Source: Ophiosphaerella korrae
Taxonomy: Eukaryota; Ascomycota; Dothideomycetes; Pleosporales; Phaeosphaeriaceae
Direction: 5' to 3'
DNA: 64,000 nt
Assembly (NCBI GenBank): GCA_028456385.1
Contig: JALNQF010000084.1
Span: 1-64,000 of the forward strand
The notes beneath the pieces were generated by a model, which had not been told where the DNA came from, ran no database searches, and saw only the letters and a list, made by a program, of their open reading frames with translations. Positions 25,118 through 36,189 of this stretch are shown piece by piece. The first letter of the stretch is position 1; the number at the start of each line of letters is the position of its first letter. The position numbers and the translations under genes are program-made.

Positions 25118-26361
25118 ATGTACAAGCAGGCCACACAGCGGACGACGGGGATATTGTCGCTGCCCCCGAGGTGGCTGGGCATGTACTCCGACTTCATCAC
25201 CAAGAACAGCAGCGCAGTGTCGCAAATTGAGTCAGCTCTGCGGTCGCTAACATACATCATTCCCGGACGCTTCCGGGAATCCGAGATTGCATCCGAGTCT
25301 TGTTCGTGTTGCGCTGGCCATTGGGAGCATGGTGGTGGCTAACAGCAACCGCAGTACATAGCGGCGTCCAGCTTCTCGCCTTGTATCATGACTCCCTCCT
25401 TGCCAAAGCAATGGCGCAGATGCCAGGGACACGGCGGCAGCCGCAAACCCCACACCATAGGTACACAAAGTTCTGGACGCAGAAGTCGCCGACATACAAA
25501 CGCATCGCCCTCGTTCTGCAGATGATCCAGTACACAGAGCTACTATGGGAGATGGCAGCAAAGCGGAAAGGAGAAAAGGTGAGATGGCGGGTGGTTGTGC
25601 TGCTCGAGGTGGTCAAGGCCGTGTGTCGACTGTTGCTCCTCCGCTTGACCAACTCACGGCCGCTCCTATCACCTCCCTTGCCGCAGAGAGAGGTAGATCC
25701 AAGCTCCTTAGAGGACTCATCTGCTTCAGCTGATGGCATGAGCACCCCGCCAAGTGAGCGCTCAGTCGAAGCAGAGAAGTGGACAATGCCTCGGACAGGA
25801 TTGTCCATGCCGAGCCTACCAGACTCGTCCGACATTTCCAACTATCTGCTATCCAAGGTTCTCACAGCGGATGACATTAAACCCCCTAAGGCTCTGCTCC
25901 ATCGCGTTAATGGGAAGGGAGAGCTAGCCGAGGCGCTGCACATTGTGCGGCCGGTGGTGTACGCTCTTGCCATGCAACATTTTAGTGGGGATAGGAAGAG
26001 CTGGAGGCCGTGGCTTATTGGTGTTAGTATGGAGTATGGCGCACGGCAGCTGGCCAAGAACGATTTCCAAGAACGATTGGCAGGCGGGCTGCGTGGCTTG
26101 ACGGGGCTGGAGAGAGATGAGTTGAAGAAGCGTGGGTGGGCGTTGGGGTGGTGGATGATGCGAGGAGCTTTCTACGAGAACATCACGAAGTAAGTCTGAT
26201 TCCGCCCTGTGCTGGAAACGATACTGATTCGATGCAGGTCCTGGATTCATTCTGTAACCGGAAAGCTGAAGAACAAGCCTCTTCTTGACATGGTTGGCAG
26301 CGTGATTGAAGACTACGAATTTCTCTGGGACCAGTACTACTTCCCAACAGCAACGTTATAG
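25118..26361 (+). CDS. Peroxisomal membrane biogenesis protein Pex16
   Basis: Three exons join at 25118-25301, 25355-26189 and 26238-26361 to give 380 residues. The first junction restores SESLHSGVQLL and the second ENITKSWIHS, both with good splice signals. Pex16 is an integral peroxisomal membrane protein that acts with Pex3 in placing membrane proteins into peroxisomes. The family is recognised from DFITKNSSAVSQIESALRSL near the N-terminus, YTKFW and YKRIALVLQMIQYTELLWEM in the middle, a hydrophobic segment after it, and the C-terminal DQYYFPTATL. Length fits fungal Pex16. The start is the first in-frame ATG after the divergent promoter; Met22 (LGMYSDF) is an alternative nearer to what some relatives use. 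Introns are 53 and 48 bp. Confidence 0.92.
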
Positions 26362-26686
26362 TTCCTTTGGACCGTTTATAATTTTATGTCTTGTCTTTGT
26401 AGATATACCTCTGATACCAAAATGCAACTTAACTGAATCCCCATGTTTGTCCGCGCATGTAACCAGGTGTCTATTGTGCATATTGTGCATACCTGTCAAG
26501 CATGCTCTGACGCGCTAGCGCCGCTGCAGCTCGGGCTTATTTTGTAGGAGCTTCGAGCATCTATCGAGCATCAACACTAGCAGCCCACCACCCACCCGCC
26601 TCCAGCGTGCAGCCTACCACGCCGCCACGCTGCCACGACCGCTTCCCTATTCCATTCCCGCCCCGTCCTCAGCGCACACCCCCACG
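26362..26686. promoter_or_regulatory. PEX16-RPN8 intergenic region
   Basis: The 325 bp hold the PEX16 3' end and the RPN8 promoter. The half nearest RPN8 is rich in C and pyrimidine tracts, as is common upstream of fungal housekeeping genes. No specific site was identified. Confidence 0.45.
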
Positions 26687-27772
26687 ATGCCCGCAACGAC
26701 AGCAGAAACGCTGTCGCTCGTAACCCGCAACGTCTCGGTTGCGCCACTTGTGCTCCTCTCCGCCGCAGACCACTACGGCCGTCAGGCCAAGGGCACAAGA
26801 AAACGCGTCGTCGGCGTGCTTCTGGGTCAGAATGATGGCAAGAACGTGCGCGTCTCCAACAGCTTTGCAGTGCCGTTTGAAGAGGACGAAAAAGACCCTT
26901 CGGTATGGTTCCTAGACCACAACTACGTCGAGTCGATGAACGACATGTTCAAAAAGGTCAACGCCCGGGAGAAGCTCATTGGTTGGTATCACACGGGTCC
27001 CAAGCTGCGAGCATCTGATCTAGAGGTCAACGAACTATTCAAGAGATACACACCAAACCCGCTGCTGGTCATCATTGACGTGCAGCCCAAAGAGGTGGGT
27101 GTGCCCACAGACGCATACTTTGCAGTAGAAGAGATCAAGGACGACGGCACAACAACCTCCAAGACGTTTGTTCATACGCCCTCCATCATTGAAGCCGAGG
27201 AAGCCGAGGAGATTGGTGTTGAGCATCTCCTCCGCGACATTCGCGATGTTGCCGTCGGCACCCTTTCCACACGAATAACCTCACAGCTGCAATCGCTACA
27301 AGGCCTACATCTACGCTTACGGGACATCGGACAGTACTTGCAGAAAGTTCTCGACGAAGACTTGCCAGTCAACCACGCCATTCTTGGCAATCTGCAAGAT
27401 GTCTTCAATTTGCTCCCCAACCTGTCGACACCCAAGCCCGCTCCCGTAGCCGGCGCAACCAACGGCGTCGGCTCTGCTGCGGGCGCGGCCGCTGCCATGG
27501 ACAATGGTGAGCTGGCCCGGGCCATGAGCGTCAAAACGAATGACCAGCTCATGGCAATCTATCTATCAAGTTTGATTCGCGCAATAACCGCCTTCCATGA
27601 CCTGATTGAGAACAAGATCAAGAACAAGCAGCAAGCAGAAGATAAAGAAGCCAACAAGGACGAGGCCAAGGATGCCGACAAGGACAAAAAGGCAGATTCA
27701 GCCAACGGAGAAACGAAGGACAGCGAGAAGGGCAAAGAGAAGGGCAAAGAAGGAGAGAAGAGGAAGGGCTGA
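26687..27772 (+). CDS. RPN8: 26S proteasome regulatory subunit Rpn8
   Basis: An intronless frame of 361 residues. Rpn8 (PSMD7) is the structural partner of the deubiquitinase Rpn11 in the proteasome lid. The MPN domain covers about residues 15-150 ([43 protein letters not shown]). The JAMM zinc site is absent: YHTGPKL stands where Rpn11 has the HxH motif, as is normal for the inactive MPN subunit. A helical region follows (about 180-320) with [12 protein letters not shown] and [16 protein letters not shown]. The last 45 residues are a low-complexity Lys/Glu/Asp tail typical of fungal Rpn8. A second proteasome gene, PUP2, lies 9 kb downstream. Convergent with the SWIM protein gene, only 99 bp away. 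Confidence 0.95.
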   Translation: MPATTAETLSLVTRNVSVAPLVLLSAADHYGRQAKGTRKRVVGVLLGQNDGKNVRVSNSFAVPFEEDEKDPSVWFLDHNYVESMNDMFKKVNAREKLIGWYHTGPKLRASDLEVNELFKRYTPNPLLVIIDVQPKEVGVPTDAYFAVEEIKDDGTTTSKTFVHTPSIIEAEEAEEIGVEHLLRDIRDVAVGTLSTRITSQLQSLQGLHLRLRDIGQYLQKVLDEDLPVNHAILGNLQDVFNLLPNLSTPKPAPVAGATNGVGSAAGAAAAMDNGELARAMSVKTNDQLMAIYLSSLIRAITAFHDLIENKIKNKQQAEDKEANKDEAKDADKDKKADSANGETKDSEKGKEKGKEGEKRKG

Positions 27773-27871
27773 GGTGTATTTTATCGACTGAGATGCGTGG
27801 CATACCTAATTACATGATAGATGCGATGTGAACAAGAAGATAAAATGGCCAGCATATACTATTTTGTGATG

Positions 27872-28459
27872 TTAATCTCCCCAGCCAGCAGCCCAGCCAG
27901 CAGCTTCGTCCACACTGACTCTCCTTTCCTCAGTAGATGCACCAAACAGGCCACTGCATCGTTCAACCAGCACGCAAGCCAGTAAATGCTTGCAGATGGG
28001 GGGCATGGAATTGCCTAGACTCAGGCCGCCAAAGGTCCATGCACCCTTGTTGCTACTTTCTGGCGCAGGCTCAAAGTCTAGCTTGGTAGGACAAGCAAGT
28101 GGGAATGCAGCAAAAGCAAAGGCAGGACACGAGCAGTTCCATGCGGTGAGGCGTACTTGGTAGCAGGCTATTGCGTCATACGAGGTACTGTAGCGGGAGG
28201 AGCGTTGTTGTGCGGAGCGAACATGGTACAGCACATGGTCAGAGTCAGCAATGCTCAATCGTGTCACAAGTCGTCGATCCAGTAGGTCTAGTGAGGGCAA
28301 GAATTCGTTGGGGAAGAGAAGTTGTAGGGAAAGCAATTGTTTCTTTGTTGACTCGGGTAGAGCGGTCAAAGGGTTGGCTCCAGGAATCGGGGGGGTAGAA
28401 GACGATGGTAGCGAGTTAAGGAGTCGAGTGACGAAACATGGGGGAGATGGCAGTGACAT
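27872..28459 (-). CDS. SWIM-type zinc-finger protein, Sws1/Shu2-like
   Basis: A single frame of 195 residues. The diagnostic SWIM motif is present: C109-x-C111 in WNCSCPAF, then C156-x-H158-x-x-A161 in PICKHLLACVL. The final alanine spacing CxHxxA is characteristic of Sws1/Shu2 proteins, which with Rad51 paralogues form the Shu complex in homologous recombination. The assignment rests on the motif and small size, so another SWIM family is possible. A leucine-rich stretch (residues 36-65) precedes the finger and could be a partner-binding helix. The C-terminus (WAAGWGD) has no known function. It is convergent with RPN8. Confidence 0.72.
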   Translation of the reverse strand: MSLPSPPCFVTRLLNSLPSSSTPPIPGANPLTALPESTKKQLLSLQLLFPNEFLPSLDLLDRRLVTRLSIADSDHVLYHVRSAQQRSSRYSTSYDAIACYQVRLTAWNCSCPAFAFAAFPLACPTKLDFEPAPESSNKGAWTFGGLSLGNSMPPICKHLLACVLVERCSGLFGASTEERRVSVDEAAGWAAGWGD

Positions 28460-30033
28460 GGCGAGAGGGTGGAATGGTTGGAATGGTCGGAATGGTTGGA
28501 ATAAGGTTGTGGAGGGACGAGGGTGCAGATGGCTAGCGTGACGCTACGACCAGACGAGCAGCAGCAAAACGGCACAGCACTTGCAAGGCAGGGCGTGCCT
28601 GATCAAGGTAATGAACAAGATCGGTGGCGATTCTGGCTTTGTTTGAGCGACGAAGAGTGAAGCATGAAGCAATGGCTGTGCAGGGTATGCCCAAGTGTGG
28701 CAGACAGGGTCATCTGCCCACATTGGCCTATCGGGCTGGTGACCAGCTCAGGTGCAGCCGGGAGGCAGATCAGCGAGCCGTCACGCACGGATGGGGCGGT
28801 TTGCACATGGCAGACCATGATTGCTCGTTTTGCAGGCAAGAATAGATTGGGGAGGGGGAGAGATGACGAGTGGGCGGCAATTGGCGGCTTAGCGGTGGTG
28901 AGCAGGTCGTACAGGTACCGGTATGGGCGGCAGAGCAGTAAATAGAAGATGGATGAGGGGCAATCCATCCCCCACCAAGCGCGATAAGATAAGCAATGGG
29001 CTGATTATCGTGTACTATGGCATGCGCCTACGGTATGCGCCTATGGTATGGGTGACCGCCTGTGGTATGGGTGACCGCCTGTGGTATGGGTGACCGCTGT
29101 GGTATGGGTGACCGTGTATGACTGCAATTATCTACACAGCACGCATGTGAAGAGACAAGCCAGCACCAATGCAGGGTGCCTTGTCCATACCGCACATACC
29201 GCTGCAAGACATAGCCTGAACCTCGTAGCCGGCGTCCTCGTGCGGCGGTGGCGTCGACTATGAGCGGATGGGCGGCCGTCGTGTCACAGGGCCACACCAG
29301 CAAAGCATCCACGACACCCAACCTGCCATGAATTGCTGCCAGACTGGTACCAAATTGGTGCCATCATTGGTGCCATGAGGGGTGCCGTCAATTGGGTCTC
29401 ATGACAGGCTCGACGTGTGAAGCGCAGGCTGACGCGTTGGCCAGTGACTCAATCCTGTCTGACACGACCCCGCCCTGCCATTGGCCACTCGCCTTCCTCC
29501 CTCTTCCATTCACTTCTCACCCCCCTCCCTGCTCTTATTGTCGCTGCAATTGATGATGCCTGGCCTGGCCTGCTGAGCACCCGCCGCCTGCCCACACACC
29601 CTTCTTTGTTGCTAGCACCGCCGCCCCCAGCGCCCGTGGACATGGCTCATCAAAGAACAGTCATGTGGCCCCAGTGGCTGCCACGGCTGCCTACTGAAAC
29701 CACTCCCACCAACCGGGCGGTGCAGGCACACGCACAAGCCTATACTTAAGTCCACCCGCCCCCGACGCTTCGGCTCGATTTTGGCCCTCTGCTAGGTTGC
29801 AGCTTGCTTTGCTTCGTCCTATCTCCGCCTGCCACCTCCCACTGCAATTGACAAGCAACCATTTGCTTTGGTACCCCTTCTGCCGCGTTCCACGGTTTGC
29901 GACTGCGTGACTGGCTCACCTCGCCTCACCTCGCCATATATCAGGCCCCAGCCTGCCAGCCTACCACCATCACCCACCACTCCCAACACTCCCAACACTC
30001 CCAACTGTCAGACCCGACCTCACCCGCCGCATC
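28460..30033. promoter_or_regulatory. Long intergenic region upstream of SWIRM gene
   Basis: The 1.57 kb contain no convincing gene. They hold the promoter of the SWIM gene at the left and a long leader/promoter for the SWIRM gene at the right, with pyrimidine-rich tracts (about 29,480-29,540 and 29,810-29,850) and TATATA-like words (29,735, 29,935). A tandem repeat (29,041-29,114) and three TTGGTGCCA-type words (about 29,345-29,375) lie in the middle. Confidence 0.5.
29041..29114. repeat. Tandem repeat, 18-19 bp unit, four copies
   Basis: The unit TGTGGTATGGGTGACCGCC is repeated about four times (anchors GGTATGG at 29,045, 29,064, 29,083 and 29,101; periods 19, 19, 18), with a degenerate fifth copy at 29,032. 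It is a minisatellite in non-coding DNA, and copy number probably varies between strains. Confidence 0.85.
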
Positions 30034-31164
30034 ATGACCCACCACCGCCTCACCGTCTCCTCGCTGCTTTCGCCTCCCGAAATGAAGCGCTCTGAGTCGT
30101 TTGGCTCTTCAATTGCGCCCGCCTTCAATCCCACACCCCTGGCTTCCAGCTTCGGTTCACAGACCTCCCACCCCATCTTCGCTCTTCCCGTCACCGCCTT
30201 CCCCGTCACCATGTCCTCCACCCACGATGCATATGCCTCCCCCCCAATCTCGCCCTATGACCGCCAGTCACAGAAGGAAAATATGGACTATCCCGACGAC
30301 CAGGGCACACGCGACCCGCAGCTATTCGTCTCCGCCGGCCCAGCCATATCCATGGCCCTTGATGGTCCACTATTCCCCCAGGACTCGACTGAGCCAGCCT
30401 CACGGGACATTATTGCCGAGCACATGAAGTCATCCGACTACGCACGCCTAGAGAGCAAGCCCTCACGTGCCGACTACGAGCTCGTCGTCTCCTTCCGCTC
30501 AACCGTCTTTGAGTCAGCGCTCAAGAATCCCCGTGCGTGGCGCGAGCAAGAGCGCAGGTTTGAGCAGCATTACGGCCGTCCCAGTCGAGTGCAAAAACGA
30601 GCGGCGCTGAAGAAGCTTGCGCCTGCCCCGTCCTCGCGGCCCCGTCAGCCCAAAATTGCGCTTGCTCGCCTCCCTCCCCGCACACCCCGCATGCCCAAGC
30701 CCAAACGCACACCCCAGGCCCAAGTCCTTGACTCGTTCGACTATCCCCCCATGTCGGCCTCTCCCAAGCCTGCCCGGCCCGCCACCAACCGCGACGACAC
30801 AGATTACAATGCCCTTCCCGACTACTGCCCACCTCTAGATACACTGCCCAAAGGCAACACCAAGTGCCTCAAGGCGGAGTGGAAGGGCACGGTGCTCGAT
30901 CTCAGCAATGACGCCGACCGCCACATGCTGCACGAGGCTGAACTCAGCCTTGCAGCAACCCTTCGCCTCAACTGTGCAACCTATCTCTGCAGCAAGCGAC
31001 GCGTGTTCCAGGCCCGCATCGAGGCATTACGCATTGGCAAGGAATTCCGCAAGACGGACGCCCAGCAGGCCTGCAAGATCGACGTCAACAAGGCCAGCAA
31101 GCTGTGGCAGGCGTACGACAAGGTGGGCTGGTTCAACCCAGACTATTTTCGCCACCATCTCTGA
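30034..31164 (+). CDS. SWIRM-domain protein (Fun19/Laf1-like)
   Basis: An intronless frame of 376 residues. The C-terminal 110 residues form a SWIRM domain (DYCPPLDTLP, LKAEWKGTVLDLS, LHEAELSLAATLRL, YLCSKRRVF, KASKLWQAYDKVGWF). SWIRM domains bind DNA or nucleosomes in chromatin factors. This subtype, with a long disordered N-terminus and SWIRM at the very end, matches yeast Fun19 and fission yeast Laf1/Laf2, which associate with a histone deacetylase complex. The N-terminal 250 residues are rich in Ser, Pro and basic residues (RPRQPKIALARLPPRTPRMP) and probably nuclear. Met17 (MKRSESFG) is an alternative start. A role in chromatin regulation is inferred from the family. Confidence 0.82.
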   Translation: MTHHRLTVSSLLSPPEMKRSESFGSSIAPAFNPTPLASSFGSQTSHPIFALPVTAFPVTMSSTHDAYASPPISPYDRQSQKENMDYPDDQGTRDPQLFVSAGPAISMALDGPLFPQDSTEPASRDIIAEHMKSSDYARLESKPSRADYELVVSFRSTVFESALKNPRAWREQERRFEQHYGRPSRVQKRAALKKLAPAPSSRPRQPKIALARLPPRTPRMPKPKRTPQAQVLDSFDYPPMSASPKPARPATNRDDTDYNALPDYCPPLDTLPKGNTKCLKAEWKGTVLDLSNDADRHMLHEAELSLAATLRLNCATYLCSKRRVFQARIEALRIGKEFRKTDAQQACKIDVNKASKLWQAYDKVGWFNPDYFRHHL

Positions 31165-31728
31165 GTGGCTGGCTATTATTCTTTTGACTTTGTCTACGCA
31201 TTTACGACATGTTTGGGTACCCACGAGTTTGCATAGCCCATGACGGCTCAGTGTTGTCCATGGCAGGAATCGATCATGACTGGCGTTTGTCTGCACTGGT
31301 GGCCTGGAGGCTGCCCAGTTTACTGTAGTTTGTGGCGTTTGGCGTTTGGCGTTTGGTATTCAGTGTTTGATGATGGATTTCCTTTGTTGGCAGCATTCGA
31401 TACCCCCCAGCTCAGTTCAGCACAGCTTGCCTGTTCCATCAGAATCGACGATTAGTCGTGCTATGATAGCGCTAGATTGGAATTACATCTATTACTATGT
31501 ACAAACATGCACGACAAACTTGCGCGCAGTGCACCACCAGATGACCACATGTGACTTGATGCCCCAATCGACTGGAGAGTGGCGCAGCCTGTCACTAAAT
31601 CGGGATGGGGGCTTGGCCCAACCTCAAACGTGCTCAGCTAAGCATGCGTCCGCATCCGCCTCCACATCTGGCCTTCACCCTTCGCCACCAGAACCAGACT
31701 GCCGCGGAGTCGCGCGGAATCACTCGCA
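31165..31728. other. SWIRM-CDC50 intergenic region
   Basis: The 564 bp contain three copies of GCGTTTG in a row (about 31,338-31,358). Otherwise I see only the 3' end of one gene and the promoter of the next. Confidence 0.45.
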
Positions 31729-33199
31729 ATGTCGCAAGCACAGCAGGCCGAGCACACCGACTCCATCTCGAGCCAGGACCCGGCGCGCGAAGAGCACAAG
31801 AAGACCAAGAGTAGACGGCCGCCGAGTAGGTGACGAGCGCATACAGGACACGCCGGCAGTGCTGACACCCCGTCCTAGATACTGCCTTTCGCCAGCAGCG
31901 CCTAAAGGCATGGCAGCCCATCCTCACCCCCAAGACCGTCCTCCCGCTATTCTTCATCGTCGGCGTCATATTCGCGCCTATTGGTGGCCTTCTTCTCTAT
32001 GCCAGCTCGCAGGTGAGTCCCCATCCCGATGCCCCGGACAACCAACTGATCCTCCGACCAGGTCCAGGAGCTGTCTATTGATTACACCAACTGCATAAAC
32101 GAATCGCCCCAGACAGAGGCCACGGCAGACCCGTCCAAAGAAAGCACTCTCAAAGAGATACCCAGCGGCCGTGTGGCCGCCACGTTCAAAAACCCCATGA
32201 CAACTAAGCCTCTCTGGGGCCATGCAAGAGACACCCAGGAGTTCAAGTTCTCCAGCCTCAAAAAAGAAGTCGATGTTTGCATCCTACAAATCACCATTCC
32301 CAACAACGTCAAACCTCCTATTCTCTTCTACTACCGTCTCACCAATTTCTACCAGAACCACCGCCGATACGTCAAGTCTGTCGATGTAGACCAGCTGAAG
32401 GGTAAATTCCGATCCGAGGCTGACATCAGGTCAGGGGACTGCGCCCCTCTCAATATTGCCCCGAATGGCAGGCCGTACTACCCATGCGGCTTGATCGCAA
32501 ACTCCATGTTCAACGACACTTTCGGCAATCTCAACTTCACAAGTGCAAACAACCAGGATGCCAAATCTTACGACTTTACCACGGCCGGCACCTCTTGGGC
32601 TCATGAGGGCGATTTGTACGGGAAGACGGCCTACAAGCCTACCGATGTTGCTGTTCCACCTTACTGGCAGGAACAATATCCAGCCACTGGTTATGATAAT
32701 TTGACTGAACTACCAAACTTGCACAACTGGGAGGAATTTCAGGTCTGGATGCGGACAGCCGGTCTACCAACCTTTAGCAAGCTATATCAACGGAATGATA
32801 ATGACGAGCTCAGGGAGGGCACTTACCGTTTGAAAATCTACGATCGTAAGCTATGTGCTTAACCAACCCACATTGCAAACTAATACGCTCCAGACTTTCC
32901 GGTTCAAAAATATAGTGGCACCAAATCCATCTTGATTTCCACGCGCACTGTCATGGGTGGCAAAAACCCTTTTCTCGGAATTGCCTACATCGTAGTAGGT
33001 GGTCTTTGTATCCTCCTTGGTGCTGTATTTCTTGCCACACACCTTATTAAACCAAGGTCAGTCGCTTCCAAGACCATCGCCTATCTAGCACACATACTGA
33101 TAAGCTTTCAGAAAACTGGGCGATCATACCTACCTCACCTGGAATAACGATCAGCCTAGTACCGCCACAACCACGGGGCGTAATGCAGGTGGTGCATGA
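31729..33199 (+). CDS. CDC50/LEM3-family P4-ATPase subunit
   Basis: Five exons (31729-31825, 31879-32012, 32062-32845, 32894-33056, 33112-33199) encode 421 residues. CDC50 proteins are the obligate beta subunits of P4-ATPase flippases, which move phospholipids to the cytosolic leaflet of Golgi, endosome and plasma membranes. Visible features are a basic cytosolic start, [18 protein letters not shown] just before membrane helix 1 ([20 protein letters not shown]), a large luminal loop with [37 protein letters not shown] and several N-glycosylation sites, then helix 2 ([19 protein letters not shown]) and a short tail ending [13 protein letters not shown]. Every exon junction is in frame with canonical GT-AG ends and introns of 48-55 bp. 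Which paralogue (Cdc50, Lem3 or Crf1) cannot be told here. Confidence 0.93.
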
Positions 33200-33769
33200 G
33201 CGTCAGTCTGTTTATTTTACTTTTCTGCTCCAGCGCGCTCTTACTCTGTATTCCCTATTTTGTCTGCCTTGAATCATGATTGTAGACTAGGCTCTCCACA
33301 TTGTGCCTCATGGGTTTAGGAGAGTCTGGAGTTAAGGTGTCTCGGAAAGTGACTCGATCAAAGTCTTTCGCCTTCCCTCAATACAGTAAATATTATTCAA
33401 CTTCCAACTTGCCACGCAAAGACTGAGCTCCTGGTTTTATAACAAGCTTTATGTCACAGCCATACTTTTGGATGGTGCCTGACACAGGCCTCACGATCCG
33501 ACCGCTTGCACCGGGCTGGACATGCCTTCCAGAACGTACCGACGGGTGTCCAGACAAGCCCAAACAGACGTCTTGAGACGGAGGAATCCAGACTGCCTCG
33601 TGGCAAAAAATATATAAACCACGGATTGATGCGAAATATGTAAAACTCCACAAGAATCCACCTCTCGTTCTCATTCAAACCATACATTTCACAAGTTGAA
33701 AAAAATACCACATGGTTGCTCCGGCAATTTCAAAAATCACATTTCTGATCCCTTTTCGCCAACAAACTC
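33200..33769. other. CDC50-metalloprotease intergenic region
   Basis: The 570 bp show no supported gene. They should hold the promoter of the damaged metalloprotease gene. Confidence 0.45.
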
Positions 33770-34669
33770 ATGTTCACACACTTACCCCTTGCCTAACTAG
33801 GCCTCCTGGTCACGGCAAATGTACCTTCTGGATCAAAGTCCTTCGATTGTGGCACTGACACTGCTCATGCCTCTAATGGCTTCTTAGAGACCGTTGCCTC
33901 GCTCTATGGGAAACCTAATGCCAGCTCACATACAGCCCGCGCCGCACTCGCTACACGCAACGCACTTAATGGTCCCATCACCGTTGATGTCGTCTTCCAT
34001 ATTGTATCCAAAGTTGATAAAAAGGGTACAATCACAAACGATATGCCGTCTGCGCAGCTCGATATCCTTAACCAAGCTTACAAGCCCTACGACACTAACT
34101 TCAACCTTATCAATGTGACGTGGAATCCCAATGATGCCTGGGCTGTTGGAGATAAACCATCCGATGATGAGATGAAGAAGACAGTGCGCCAGGGCTCATA
34201 CAAGACGTTGAACGTCTACTTCCAGGCAGGCCTTACCGGAGGCGTCCTAGGTCATTGCACTCTACCTTCATCCATTGGAAGCGACACTGCCGAACCATCA
34301 GTCTACTATAATGATGGATGTAACGTAAATGCCAACACAATACCCGAGGGTGCAATGAACAGACACAATAAGGTCAAAACGGCAGTTCACAAGACTGGCC
34401 ATTCGTTTTGCCTTTTGCATACTTTTGAGGGTTATAGCTGCGATGGGTCAGGTGATTATATTGACGACACACCGGTGGAGAAGACGGCAACGGATGGATG
34501 TCCGACTAAGCCGGCCGGGAGAAACTGCCCTGATAAGCAAAAACATGGTGGTACTGATCCAATTCACAATTACATGGATTATTCGGTAGATGCGTGCTAT
34601 GACGGATTCACAGCATTACAGGTCGAGAGGATGAAGAACATGTGGGGTATGTTTCGCAATAGGAATTGA
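33770..34669 (+). pseudogene. M43 (MEP1-like) secreted metalloprotease, probably inactive
   Basis: The frame matches fungal pappalysin-type metalloproteases (family M43B). Recognisable parts are a hydrophobic LGLLVTA segment like the end of a signal peptide, FDCGT, VDVVFHIV, YNDGCNV, the zinc site region HKTGHSFCLLHTF (about 34,388), DYIDDTP and the Met-turn region HNYMDYSVDACYDGFT near the end. Two defects are seen directly. The only plausible start (ATG 33,770) is followed eight codons later by an in-frame TAA (33,794-33,796), inside the signal peptide. The catalytic glutamate of HExxH is lysine, and the conserved Gly before the third His ligand is Cys. The remaining frame is open to the stop at 34,669. 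An upstream exon could bypass the TAA, but I found none in the right phase. It could also be a non-catalytic paralogue. Confidence 0.62.
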
Positions 34670-36189
34670 GAGCTAATTAATACCGAATGGTAGAGTCCTG
34701 CGTTGCTGCTTCTTGACTTCTTTCCTGCATGTTGTTTTCTGTTTGTAGATTGGATTTTCATTGTAAATCCTTTTATGTTTGGCTTGTGTATACTGAAATT
34801 TAAGCTTATTTTATGGGTTACAATGCCTGCATGATATCAACACACATATGTGCATTCCCTTTTGATGACGAGAGCCACTCAAGATATCAGTGAATTCCAG
34901 ATACACTTCATGCCAACCAGTCAAGATAGTTATGGTGAGCCAATGGTGCCTGAAAGAATCATATACCCAGCAAAGACGCACCTTCATGAGATATCACACG
35001 TCACATGGGATGCCCACATTAACTTCTGTCTGTCTGTATAAATGTGATATAAATACCAAGTCCGGACACGCTTAATAAGATGCCCTGACAAGGAACGATA
35101 CCGTCCATGTCTCGTCTAGTAATACCTACCTACTCACGCACTCTACCCCTCGGGAATGATGCAAAACAGGCAAGCGACCCTTCTGCAATTCATTCTTTGT
35201 CTACCAGCATGCGGGAAGTCTCACTAACACGTATTGATAGTGTTAGAAAACGCACAGATGGTGTTGTGACGATTGCTCGTAGAACCACATCAAAAAATTG
35301 CACAGGCCACCAAAGACCTACAGTCTCGCCACACAACTATTTCCAATGGAAACGAAGTACCAGGCGTTCTGCGAAAAATTGCTTGAGAAGAAAACGCAGT
35401 CAAACCCCGATATATCTCCTCTCTCTAATAAATGCTGCAATATCCCTTACTTGAACTATCTTCACAACCCTTTAACTTTGCCTCTCCTACATGAACCCGA
35501 CACACTCAAGTCGATATCACAGATTACTTTATCGCTATATCACCAAGTCTCCATCATCGTATACCTCTATCCATGTGAATAGGTCTCTGTCTGTCCTGCG
35601 CTATGCGTTGATATTGTTGAAAGCCCGACCAATAGGTATGGACAAAGAGGGGCAATAGCAGTCAATACACTACGGCCTAGCATCACGCCTATGAGTTGGA
35701 ATAGTAATAATTTCTCCGACCTAGCCGAAACAGACGTACTCCAACTACTACATGGGGTTAACCTTTCCTGTCAGCTTCGTAATTCATTATCTCTTCACGC
35801 CCCCCAAAAGCCACGTCATTTAGAAAGCATATGATACAGAACCTATTCGTAGATGGTCGAAAATATGTGGAATTAGTGGAGTGAAATTGGGATTGCGAGG
35901 AACGGACGAGACTGTGAGGGACGAAGGAGGGCCTGATGTGGGAGGCATATGTGCACTGATGTAGCGAGTTTGACCTGTATGCCTCCTGTATTGAGAAGGA
36001 ATTTCCAAATTTGCGTGCGACTGCCGGTTAGTTCACCAGGACTTTGTCGTACGGTTTTCAGCGATTCAAGCAATGTTTTGTATTTGTTGGTGCTGATTGG
36101 TGCCAAGCCTCAAACCCTCCAAGAAGTTCAAGCTTGAATACTGCGCATCAGCCCATCGTTCGCATCCCAACAACACCACGCCCGCGACC
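34670..36189. other. Intergenic region before QCR10
   Basis: Over 1.5 kb hold no supported gene. Short open frames exist but have no recognisable domain or clear codon bias. The last 150 bp are the QCR10 promoter. Confidence 0.5.

Noticed and set aside
29417..29749. 110-codon frame upstream of the SWIRM gene
   Set aside because: Proline/Arg-rich translation of a pyrimidine-rich leader with no similarity; more likely promoter or leader.
31346..32098. Long plus-strand frame of 250 codons upstream of the CDC50 gene
   Set aside because: It overlaps CDC50 exons 1-3 in another frame and has low-complexity composition. The CDC50 frame has clear family similarity and good splice sites.
33712..33800. 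Alternative first exon for the metalloprotease from ATG 33,712
   Set aside because: The GT available (33,772) leaves the wrong phase and a 29-bp intron, shorter than any other here. No other donor of the right phase was found.
35107..35454. 115-codon frame in the QCR10 upstream region
   Set aside because: No domain, no convincing codon bias and an overlapping alternative frame. Looks like chance.
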